Part shown: positions 32,138-39,400 of the stretch, one piece after another
How the letters are laid out: each line of letters opens with the position of its first letter
Numbering within the stretch: the first letter of the stretch is position 1
Assembly (NCBI GenBank): GCA_003427395.1
Contig: BFEA01000024.1
Span: 2,959,540 to 2,998,939, forward strand
DNA: 39,400 bases
Source: Chara braunii
Taxonomy: Eukaryota > Streptophyta > Charophyceae > Charales > Characeae
Direction: 5' to 3'
The notes under the pieces: generated by a model
What the model saw: only the letters and a program-made list of their open reading frames with translations
What the model was told of the DNA's origin: nothing
The model's database searches: none
Made by a program: the position numbers and the translations under genes

Positions 32138-33078
32138 CCAGTTGGTTGGGTAGACACGTGAGCCTCACTAAGCTGCGTTATACAGTTGGCTCAGGCCTTG
32201 ACAGTTGCGCCTGGGCACATACACACAAAGCAGGGCCGATACATTGCGAAGCAGGCCTTCGGCCTTTGGAAAAGCAGTACTGCCAACGCACCTGCCTGGC
32301 AGCCCTGCACAGATGCAGCAAACAGCCCAAGTCCGGAGACTCAGGCCGTGCCCAACTGAAAAGGGCCCAGGCCCTCAACTACTGTAGTCTCGGGCCTGGG
32401 CGCAGGGTCTGAGGCCCAACCGGAAGCTACTGGAAGCTTCCAGCCAGGCCACACGCAGCATCCAGGAGGCTGCCGCTTTCATAAAGGAAGTGAGGCAGCC
32501 CAGGCTAGGCATGCCGGCAAGTGCAGGCAATGCAGAAGTGCTGCTGCACTATCGCTTGATGCTGCGTTGCTGCCAATGCCACTGACGGGGCGTGTAGTGG
32601 TGAGGTGGGGCGCTGCAGGGCAGCGGGGCGCAGGCAGCCATAGCCGGGCTGCTGCGCGCCAGGGGGTAGGAGGGTGATCAGGTGGTCTTCAGGGAAGGAG
32701 GCGAGTGTGGGTAATCAAGGGCTGATTGAGGGTCACGGGATACGTACCTGGTGCATGAAGAGAGGTCGGCTATGGGGTTGACAGTCATGTACATTGGTCT
32801 TCGAGAGTCGAAGTGAGCCTGTTGCGTGAACCAACTGTAGGTAGGATAGTCGGGCAGAGTAGGCTGGGCGCTGGGCGCCAGACAGGAGAGGAGCGACTTT
32901 GGATACTGTGTTGGTGTGGCCNACAGGCTTGAACATTGGCTCATTACTTCATTGTATTGCTCTATATGGATGGTTTCTCGGTGCATTTTGTACTCTCTGC
33001 TTGGACACGACTACCTGGACATCTGTGTGATTTCGCAACTTGGTTTTCTGTATATCGTTCACACTCATATTCCTTGCA
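32138..33078 (+). repeat. 5'-truncated extra LTR
   Basis: It starts CCAGTTGGTTGGGTAG, equivalent to position 167 of the full LTR (23445), and continues in the same direction to the normal LTR end TTCCTTGCA. It retains the 95-base segment missing from the neighbouring 3' LTR, so it is not a simple tandem copy of that LTR. One unknown base is at 32921. Confidence 0.88.
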
Positions 33079-33260
33079 AATCATTCAATCAATCAATCAT
33101 TCATCCAATCAGTCAATCAATCAATCAATCAGTTCATCAATCAACCAATCAAGCAATCTTTTTTTTTGCTTTGTTTCGTTTTGTTTTGTTTTGTTTTGTT
33201 TTTCTTGTTTTTCACAATCCCGACACCCGCACTTCGCCCAGCCCCCCCCCCCCCGTGGCC
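33079..33260 (+). repeat. AATC repeats, T/TG-rich stretch and poly(C)
   Basis: AATC-type repeats (33079-33157), then TTTTG repeats (33158-33215), then a C run (33241-33254). The AATC part continues the tract that precedes the 5' LTR at 23278, as expected if the element landed in it. Confidence 0.85.
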
Positions 33261-33279
33261 ACGTGCGGAGGGCTGGATT

Positions 33280-33478
33280 CCTACGTACGGGCGGCCCGTC
33301 CCCGTACATGAGGCATGATTTCGGGTCAGATTCAGGGACCACGTTGATCCTAGAGACGACAGATGGTTCACAAGAGAGGAGCTAATGAAGACAGCACCTC
33401 AACTCATCACAAGCTATGGGCAGTGTATGCCTAATGAAGTCAGCACCTCAACTCGTCACAAGCTATGAGCAGTGTATC
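33280..33478 (+). pseudogene. Chromodomain C-terminal fragment, third chromovirus (plus strand)
   Basis: One frame reads FRVRFRDHVDP-RDDRWFTREEL-MKTAPQLITSYG (33318-33406), clearly like the chromodomain tails of copies 1 and 2. It is followed by a 48-bp tandem duplication of the end (about 33382 and 33430). The matching upstream half lies next door on the opposite strand, so the domain has been split by an inversion. Confidence 0.75.
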
Positions 33479-33483
33479 AGCTT

Positions 33484-34240
33484 GTGCTCCACGATGTGAT
33501 CGATGTCCACGTATCCATCCATGGTTGGGGGCAGCATTGACCTTGTCCAGGGAAATTGATTAGTCTGAGCAAAAGGGAGAAGTTTAGACTCTAGAGGCAT
33601 GGAAGTCTGGGTAAGAACGTACATCAGGTGGTACTCAGATCACATAGGAAGGACCATTGGGTTCTGATCACACGATGCCAAGGACTCCCTATGGTCCGGA
33701 GTGCTGTGGCATTAGCTTGCGAGAGATGTCTACTTCTGCAGCAAACTCGGACGACTTAACCCATACCCTTTCCCCCACCTGAAACTTTTGAGTCCTCTCT
33801 ATGCCTGTTCTCAGATGGCTGCCATTATTACATTCTGAGATTTCTGGATCTGCTCAGTGGCCTGCTGCAGCATCCTTTCATATTCTATACTAAACTCGAT
33901 GCTACCCGGTGCAGCTGTAGGTCTACTATGAAATAGGAGGAAGTCCAACGGTGTCCCTGGCTTCCATCCAAGGTGCAGTTGACTGGGTGTCCCTGCAGTT
34001 GCACTGTGCACTGCATTTGTTGTACAGGCTGGTGATGAGAGGAAGTTTCTCATCCCAGTCATCTTGACTTGGCTTTTCTGGACTTGGTTTAATGTAGTGT
34101 CTCAGCAAATGCTGGACCATCCTGTTCATCTGCTCCACCTGCCCGTTGGCTTCGGGATGATTCAAAGAAGTCATTTGCAGTTGCGAACCCAACTGTTCTG
34201 TTGTTTTCTTCTATAATTCGCTCGTGAATCGACCATTGCA
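33484..34240 (-). pseudogene. Integrase C-terminal fragment, third chromovirus (minus strand)
   Basis: The minus strand carries FTSEL (with a stop inside the next residues), then QLQMTSLNHPEANGQVEQMN (34182-34120) with the integrase catalytic Glu, DDWDEKLPLITSLYN, and, after frameshifts, WVKSSEF-like and MLPPTMDGYVDI (33536-33500), the start of the chromodomain region. The rest of the element upstream of 34240 is absent. This copy is more diverged from copies 1 and 2 than they are from each other. Confidence 0.8.
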
Positions 34241-34893
34241 GTGTTTTTCTTAAGCCGGCCTAAATATTCCCATTTTCCGGCTCCAGTATTCAGGTTTCAT
34301 AAACACTTTCCATCAATACCCCTTCCTCACTCAAGCTGTGCTGGCTGCTCTTGTTTTATTTTGAACCTTCCAGGGAGGGGTCGGTGTGCGGGGTAGGGGT
34401 GGCGGGGTGGGGGGTTGGAATTGCTCGGCAGCCTTAGTCTTTAGTGCAGTGCAATGTGTGATACGCAGGCATGCTGGTAAGGATCAATCTGTCGTCGCCA
34501 GGCAGTCCATCTCTCATCTGTCAGTGCTAAATTGAACGTTTAGCAAGTGTCAAAGTGCAGGAGCATGCCACATTCACGCACTGGAGGCAATGGCTCAACC
34601 CCTTAGAAACTTGATAGAAAGTGGAAAAGCCCGAACAGGCAGTCAAGTGGTAATTTGTGAATGCGGAATTGCACAGGGAGTGGGATGGACGACACACAGC
34701 AGTCGGCATCTGGGACGTGAATTGAGGTCAAACGATTGGTCGAGTGCTGACGTGTGAAGACAGGCTGGTAGGAACACTCATGGATGGTAACATTACTGTT
34801 TGTGGCAAACGTTTGTGCACTCACTGTGCTCAATTGACTGGATGTGTGTAAACTCTACTGTTTCTTTGTTGTGTGCCGTGTGGGTTGCCGCAG
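34241..34893. other. 3' end of the intron, no gene seen
   Basis: No coding or transposon motif is recognised. It contains a G-quadruplex-type run at 34390-34414. It ends in a T/G-rich stretch and the acceptor TTGCCGCAG at 34893. Confidence 0.5.
34390..34414 (+). other. G-quadruplex-type run
   Basis: Four G-tracts of four or more (GGGGTAGGGG, then GGGGTGGGGGG) lie within 25 bases on the sense strand of the proposed intron, about 480 bases before the acceptor. This fits the simple G4 pattern. Confidence 0.6.
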
Positions 34894-37065
34894 CGCATTC
34901 CGAAGGCATTCATGTCCCTATTGCCTCAGGGAAGTGGGGATGTGACATTCATTGGACCGAATGGCTATCGATGCAAGCTTGGGTGGCTATGGAGTCCCGA
35001 CAAGCGCTGTGGATTTAGTTCTGGCTGGCGACAGTTCATCCGTGATCAGGAATTGCAAGACGGGGACTGGATTGTGTTAGAGTTTCTGAAACAAACTGTG
35101 GTCAGAGTGAATCTGTTTCCCATTGTCTGTTCCTCGGAGACTTGTGCAGAGGGGGTGCCACTTGTGGAGACCTGGCAAGCTGTTCCAAGAGGCTACAGGA
35201 GTAAGGATGCCGGTGGCCATCCCTTAGTTGTACGCGGTGATAATGGCGACACAGCAGAGTCTGTCATGGCATCTGTTGGAAGGGGATCAAGGGGCTGGGG
35301 TGCTGCCGATGCACGTCCTGGATGGGCAGCTGATGGCGCACTGGAAGCAGACCCACGTTCAAGGGCACGCGAGCTGGATGGAGGAATGGCTGCAGAACAG
35401 GATGTGAAAGGGAGAGGGAGGGGGAAGAAACAAAAGAGCAATCATAACTGGAAGATCTCCAGCTCCAACGTTGGCAGTAAGGTGAGCAAAACTGAAATAC
35501 AGAAGAATGTTGGTCCTTGCAAGGGTGGCAGGCGCCAAGGCAGAGATGAGGGGGCATCTGATGTTGGAGGGAGTAGTTCTCAGAAGAGCCAGCAATGGCG
35601 TGATATGGTGGAGGCAGGGAACTGGTGTGAAGAGTACAGAGAGGTGGAAGTCTCGCTTGGTCGGGCTGAGAACGATAAGGCAAGGACAGGCAGAGGAGGA
35701 AAGTTCTCCAACTTGACTATCCAAAGAAGTCAGAACGAGCTTGTTCTGCGCATAGTCGGTACCAACTGCTTAACAGATCAAAGCTCAGACGGGATTGCAA
35801 AGGGCTGCACAAACCGAAGGCCATGCGGGAAGGGGAAGTTGCAGGCCAGTCCTTGGACGGAAGAAAGAATCCTGGTAGGTGACGGCAGGGCTTCTGGAAA
35901 GAAAAGTAGAGGGAAAGTCCGAGGTGCACGGGAGGAATCCACGCGATCTGTTGACGAGGGAGGGAGAAACAAAGTCAATCAGGTTGTGATGCAGGCTCAG
36001 CTTGTGGAGAACGAATGGGTAGAGGACTCCAAGCAGAATGGACTTGCAAGAGTGAAAAATGAAGCAGCTGGTAGACGAGAACTGGACAACACTGCTCCAT
36101 CTGGTTTTGTGGATGTGTCAAATGCACGCTTTGGTCCCTCCGCGATAGATGGCAAGAACGACAAGAAGGACAAGAAGAGGAAGCGCAAGTGGAGATTCTC
36201 GAGTCTAAAGACAAAGAGGCGGAGGAGTTTATTGGAGAAAATGGCAAAGAGTACCGACGAGGCAAGCTGTGGAAATCAGGGATTTGTGTTAGGTGGTCAA
36301 TCTGTTGAGGTAACCGAAATTGCCGCGGAACATGCTTCTGCAGGTGGGGAGAGCACAAGACTTGTTAGAGCAAAGAAAACAGACCAGAAGACAGATGGAC
36401 AAAGGATAGCAAACATGAGGAGGAGAGGTGGTGAGGAGTCCTTACCTGTGGAAGAGCGCTCTGTCTTGGGAACAGGTATGCCGTCTCCTCAAGTGGTAGT
36501 GAAAAAGGAGAGATGTCAGGGGGTGGTTTACGGAAGTGGAAGAAAACAGATAACTGAAGGCAACAGTGACGGGAATCTTCTCATGTCAACAGCAGACAGA
36601 AGACCAAGAAGAGATGCCAAGGAAAGGGATGGCAGACCAAAGGACCAAAGAAAGCAAACCTATGCTGAAGTGAGAGGTGGTGAGCAAGGACCCAGGGCCC
36701 CAAGGAAACACAACCACGTTGAGGAAAACAGCAGTGTTGGGAAAGCTGAAGGGAGGAGATCATTGGTGAGAGGGGCAGTTGAGGACCGGGGCATCAGTGG
36801 TTATCGGGACGGTTGGATTGGGAACGGACAAGGAGACGACGAGGAAGGCGAGTACTTCAGCGTAGACCGTATGCTGAATGTAAACTGGGGAGCTGGAAAG
36901 GTCCTTGTAACCCTCACTGGCCTGTATGTATCAGGGGACAGTAGTAGGTACCAATCAGGGGGAATTTGGGTCCCTAAGGAGTGGCTCGCAACGGACTTCT
37001 CCAGAGTGTTTGTCCCTCAGAGCTGGCAGCTAAAATCACATGCATCTGCAATAAGGGGGTGGTGA
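34894..37065 (+). CDS. B3-domain protein, exon B (rest of B3 domain 2, basic linker, C terminus)
   Basis: This exon has 723 codons and a TGA. It begins right after the acceptor CAG at a codon boundary. Residues 1-77 complete a B3 domain: RIPKAF, NGYRCKLGW, FSSGWRQF, LQDGDWIVLEF and VRVNLF; the first strand comes from exon A. The remainder to about residue 650 is low-complexity, rich in Gly, Lys, Arg, Ser and Glu and probably disordered, with a strong nuclear-import-type cluster (KKDKKRKRKWRF, then KTKRRRS near 36160-36225). The last 70 residues are more hydrophobic (KVLVTLTGLYVSG, GGIWVPKEWLATDF) and could be the start of another B3-like fold or a separate C-terminal module. Frame 34873-34893 is open too, but it is intron. 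The uninterrupted 2.2-kb frame among dead transposons suggests selection. Likely role: DNA-binding regulator in the nucleus. Confidence 0.75.
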   Translation, partial: RIPKAFMSLLPQGSGDVTFIGPNGYRCKLGWLWSPDKRCGFSSGWRQFIRDQELQDGDWIVLEFLKQTVVRVNLFPIVCSSETCAEGVPLVETWQAVPRGYRSKDAGGHPLVVRGDNGDTAESVMASVGRGSRGWGAADARPGWAADGALEADPRSRARELDGGMAAEQDVKGRGRGKKQKSNHNWKISSSNVGSKVSKTEIQKNVGPCKGGRRQGRDEGASDVGGSSSQKSQQWRDMVEAGNWCEEYREVEVSLGRAENDKARTGRGGKFSNLTIQRSQNELVLRIVGTNCLTDQSSDGIAKGCTNRRPCGKGKLQASPWTEERILVGDGRASGKKSRGKVRGAREESTRSVDEGGRNKVNQVVMQAQLVENEWVEDSKQNGLARVKNEAAGRRELDNTAPSGFVDVSNARFGPSAIDGKNDKKDKKRKRKWRFSSLKTKRRRSLLEKMAKSTDEASCGNQGFVLGGQSVEVTEIAAEHASAGGESTRLVRAKKTDQKTDGQRIANMRRRGGEESLPVEERSVLGTGMPSPQVVVKKERCQGVVYGSGRKQITEGNSDGNLLMSTADRRPRRDAKERDGRPKDQRKQTYAEVRGGEQGPRAPRKHNHVEENSSVGKAEGRRSLVRGAVEDRGISGYRDGWIGNGQGDDEEGEYFSVDRMLNVNWGAGKVLVTLTGLYVSGDSSRYQSGGIWVPKEWLATDFSRVFVPQSWQLKSHASAIRGW

Positions 37066-37850
37066 CTCCTCTCTTTCTGCCTATCTTTTTTAGCTATGAA
37101 AGGCGCCCGGGGGGATGAGTTCTGGAAGCGGTCATGGTCTTCCTCTGTGTTATCAAGGTGTACAAGGCTTTTTCACCGGAAGCATTGTGGCGACTTGACT
37201 GTTGAAAGGCATTGCCCGCTGTCATTTGCAGTGGTTTGCCAGCACACGACACTGGGGGTTTATGGGGGTCCTGGGGGTCCTGCATTTGACCCTTGACTTG
37301 CTGTGACGAACAGCTGTCCCTCACTGTATGTTATTCTTGGTGGAGCTGATGGACCTTGTGTTTCATGTCGGTGTGTGATGCTCATGGATGGTTACTGTTT
37401 GTCCATTTAGGAATGGGCTTTTCTTCAAGGCTCGTGTGTCTGCGCTTGTGTGTGTGTGTGTGTTTCTGTGTGTGCGATTTGTGCACATGTAACTTTGTTC
37501 ATCATGCTCAGTTTCCGAAGAAAGTTTGTGTGTGCCTGTACATGAGGTGCGCTGAGTGCCAATCAAACAGGGGTATCCCTGAATCACGTTTTTTGCTTGA
37601 AAGTTTATTAACCAAAGCTGGAATGCGTATTCCTGTTGGCATGTAAATGGTGATTTGCCATCTCTGCTGTAAGTTGTTTTGGCCAATGGTGTGCCATTCC
37701 ATTTTTTCGTTCCTCTTCCTTGTCTTTCTGCTGTGCATTATGTTTTTGTTAGTGAGCTTCTGCTGGTGAGCACTGTGCAAGATTCCTCCTAGTTCAGGAG
37801 AGGGTGGGGGTGGGGGTGGGGCCTGTGTAACAGTTTTAACAGATTGAGCG
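37066..37850 (+). other. Downstream region, probable 3' UTR or further non-coding
   Basis: No clear coding is seen. A pyrimidine tract ending TTTTTTAG (37083-37093) could be an acceptor for another exon (37096-37296 is open), but no B3-like or other known motif lies there. A GT-rich run is at 37449-37475. A G-quadruplex-type run is at 37802-37821 (GGGTGGGGGTGGGGGTGGGG). Confidence 0.4.
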
Positions 37851-38181
37851 CCCGTTCGCATTCAAACGGGTTCGTTCAATTCCCCAGGGACTCCGTTCAA
37901 TTCCGTTCAATCCGTTTACGGGCCATGTGGCGAGAAGTAACTGAACTCGTGCGCGCCATCAGCGTGCGCATGTCGAGGGCTACTGTGGGGCGCGGCGTGT
38001 TCGGCAATGTCACACACAAAAAAAACACCCCTCTATACCCCCCACAAAGCCCCCTAACCCCCCCCTCCTCCCCTCCAAAGCACCTTCCCAACCGCCGCCC
38101 CCAACCCACATACCACAGCCCTAGGGTTGCGAATTGTGAACCTGGCCCAATGAGGCAAACCAATGGGGCTAAGCATGCGTG

Positions 38182-38184
<3 letters not shown>
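37851..38184. other. Non-coding, short GTTCAATTCC repeats and C-rich tract
   Basis: GTTCAATTCC occurs twice with a third near-copy (37874-37912). The plus strand at 38015-38100 is C-rich with ACCCC runs. No gene is seen. Confidence 0.5.

Positions 38185-38252
<68 letters not shown>
38185..38252 (+). repeat. (GA)n microsatellite
   Basis: About 33 uninterrupted GA units, followed by a G-rich run. Confidence 0.95.
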
Positions 38253-38254
<2 letters not shown>

Positions 38255-38264
38255 GGGGGGCGGG

Positions 38265-38672
38265 GGCTACCAAAGAAAGAGAAAGCGTGAGACAGAGGCT
38301 GAATGACAAAAATGGAAAATGGGTCGATTTGCAGCTGACTTTTTTTCTTGGTTGAAATTAGTTTTTTTAAATTTATTTAGGGAAAATTTGTCTGAACCCC
38401 CTGTAATTTCCATTATTTTGCATAGCGCCTGTCCCATGGCCGATTTACCCTGTCGCGCACCTCTGACCACGGGGCTACCAAAGAAAGAGAGAGAGGAGAG
38501 GCTGAATGACAAAAATGGAAAATGGGGCGATTTGCAGCTGTGACTTTTTTTCTTGGTTGAAATTAGTTTTTTTTTTAATTTAGGGGAAATTTGTCTGCCC
38601 GCCCTGTGATTTCCATTATGTTGCGTCGTGCGCCTCCCATGGCCGATTTACCCTGCCACGCCCCTCTGACCA
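38265..38672 (+). repeat. 207-bp tandem duplication
   Basis: Two copies start GGCTACCAAAGAAAGAGA, at 38265 and 38472, and run through GGCTGAATGACAAAAATGG, TTTTTTTCTTGGTTGAAATT and CATGGCCGATTTACCCTG. They differ by scattered substitutions and small indels. No coding is apparent. Confidence 0.9.
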
Positions 38673-38937
38673 CGATTAAATTTCCCATAAAACGCTGGTG
38701 TCGGTTGGGCCTGAAATGTCCCTGCACTTGTAGAAATGGCTAACATGAGAATTGGCCGATCCGGGCCACCCGCGGTCCTACCGGCCCGACGGTCCGGATT
38801 TTCGCGCGATCTGAAGACTTTAAACCACCGGTGTCTCGCGCAGCTATGCAGTCCGGCCCTCCGGTGACCGGTATGCCCAGCTTCCCGAGCCTGGCAGTAC
38901 CAGTAGCAGGGTGGGCCGAGGCTGGGGGTACCAGCAG
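38673..38937. other. GC-rich non-coding segment
   Basis: GC-rich, with CCGG and CCGGT motifs. It runs into an A-tract at 38938. It could be a retroposed sequence with a tail, but nothing in it is recognised. Confidence 0.35.
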
Positions 38938-38957
38938 AAAAAAAAAAAAAAAAAAAC
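38938..38957 (+). repeat. Poly(A) tract
   Basis: About 20 consecutive A residues at the end of a GC-rich segment, consistent with the tail of a retroposed RNA. Confidence 0.7.
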
Positions 38958-39131
38958 AAGCAACAAAGCTGGAGACGTGAATGCAGTTGGATGCATTCTC
39001 CGAAGTGTTGTGTGAGCGCACCCCAGTTTGGGCATATCAGCCCCGTGGCCTTTTTGGTCAGTAGCTGCACATACAAAAAGGAAAAAAGGCAAAGAAACCT
39101 TGTGTTGTTCACAGATTCCAGAATCCAATCC

Positions 39132-39400
39132 AGCGGCCTATCTCAGTTGGTAAGGCACGCAAGTGGCATTCAGGAGGTCTTGGGTTCAATCCCCATTGGC
39201 CTCATGTACCTTCCTGGGCTAGCTTGGCGCCCGCCACCTAGAGATATGCCGTTGGTCCCCCCGAGTGGCATTGAGCAGAGACTGCTGATGTTCATAGGGG
39301 GAGGGGACCGGAGGGGAGGCACAGTGACTGGCCCATCGAAGAAGCTCGGTCCTGATGCTACCGGCTGACCCCTGGCCGGTATCGCCCACCTGCTGTAGCA
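39132..39400 (+). mobile_element. tRNA-derived SINE-like element (right end beyond window)
   Basis: The head (39132-39203) is tRNA-like. Box A-like TATCTCAGTTGG is at 39139-39150 and box B-like GGTTCAATCCC at 39183-39193; the T stem pairs at four of five positions and GGCC/GGCC remains of the acceptor stem. The following 200 bases show no coding and would be the SINE body. A 3' tail is not visible because the window ends. It might instead be a tRNA pseudogene. Confidence 0.5.

Larger units (their letters stand above)
19477..34893 (+). other. Inferred 15,417-bp phase-0 intron of the B3 gene
   Basis: It begins GTAAGA and ends TTGCCGCAG. Exon A ends inside a B3 domain and the next B3-type coding (34894) lacks exactly that missing part. 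Both sides are phase 0. The intron contains a minisatellite, an LTR-like fragment, an assembly gap, a full dead chromovirus in the sense direction, a truncated LTR, and fragments of another chromovirus. Inference; transcript data would settle it. Confidence 0.6.

Noticed and set aside
23274-33083. A 5-bp target site duplication around chromovirus copy 2
   Set aside because: Flanks are both AATC repeats, so any short match is uninformative; the bases directly at the two ends (CAATT and AATCA) do not match.
34873-34893. ATG at 34873 as the start of an independent B3 gene
   Set aside because: It would make a B3 domain without its first strand, and a good acceptor sits between the ATG and the domain.
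39132-39203. Functional tRNA gene
   Set aside because: Box motifs are present but the acceptor and anticodon arms do not fold properly; a SINE head or pseudogene fits better.

Overview
This window looks like gene-poor, transposon-rich nuclear DNA from a green plant or streptophyte alga. Three things point there: B3 DNA-binding domains (a plant-lineage fold), Ty3/gypsy chromoviruses primed by initiator-Met tRNA, and a BED/DUF659-type hAT transposase. A charophyte such as Chara is my best guess from the overall style (very long introns, AAG microsatellites, dense decayed elements), but this is inference. There is nothing prokaryotic here: no operons and no CRISPR.

Layout. 1-8117 is a decayed chromovirus on the minus strand (copy 1: 3' LTR-like end, chromodomain, integrase, RT, protease, Gag, leader, PBS, partial 5' LTR). 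About 8127-14668 is a hAT-like DNA transposon with a frameshifted minus-strand transposase (12391-8737), followed by about 1.7 kb of compound AAG repeat and a GC-rich end with hairpins. 14669-18600 is mostly non-coding: tandem duplications, a possible LINE scrap and a tandem pair of tRNA-like units.

18604-37065 is best read as part of one plus-strand gene for a multi-B3-domain protein. One exon (18604-19476) carries a B3 domain and ends inside the first strand of a second B3 domain. Another exon (34894-37065) starts exactly where that second domain should resume, in the same phase. The implied intron of 15,417 bp (19477-34893) holds a minisatellite, an LTR-like fragment, an assembly gap in GGGAGGCAGC-type repeats, a complete but dead chromovirus (copy 2, 23279-32137), an extra 5'-truncated LTR (32138-33078), and an internally inverted fragment of a third chromovirus (33280-34240).

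37066-39400 is downstream DNA with (GA)n, a 207-bp tandem repeat, a poly(A) tract and a tRNA-derived SINE-like unit.

How it fits together: the only likely functional host gene is the B3 gene. Every transposon protein gene visible carries frameshifts or stops. The two main chromovirus copies belong to one family in opposite orientations and share long stretches of leader, gag, pol and LTR sequence. All reading-frame comparisons were made by eye between copies inside this window; no database search was possible.
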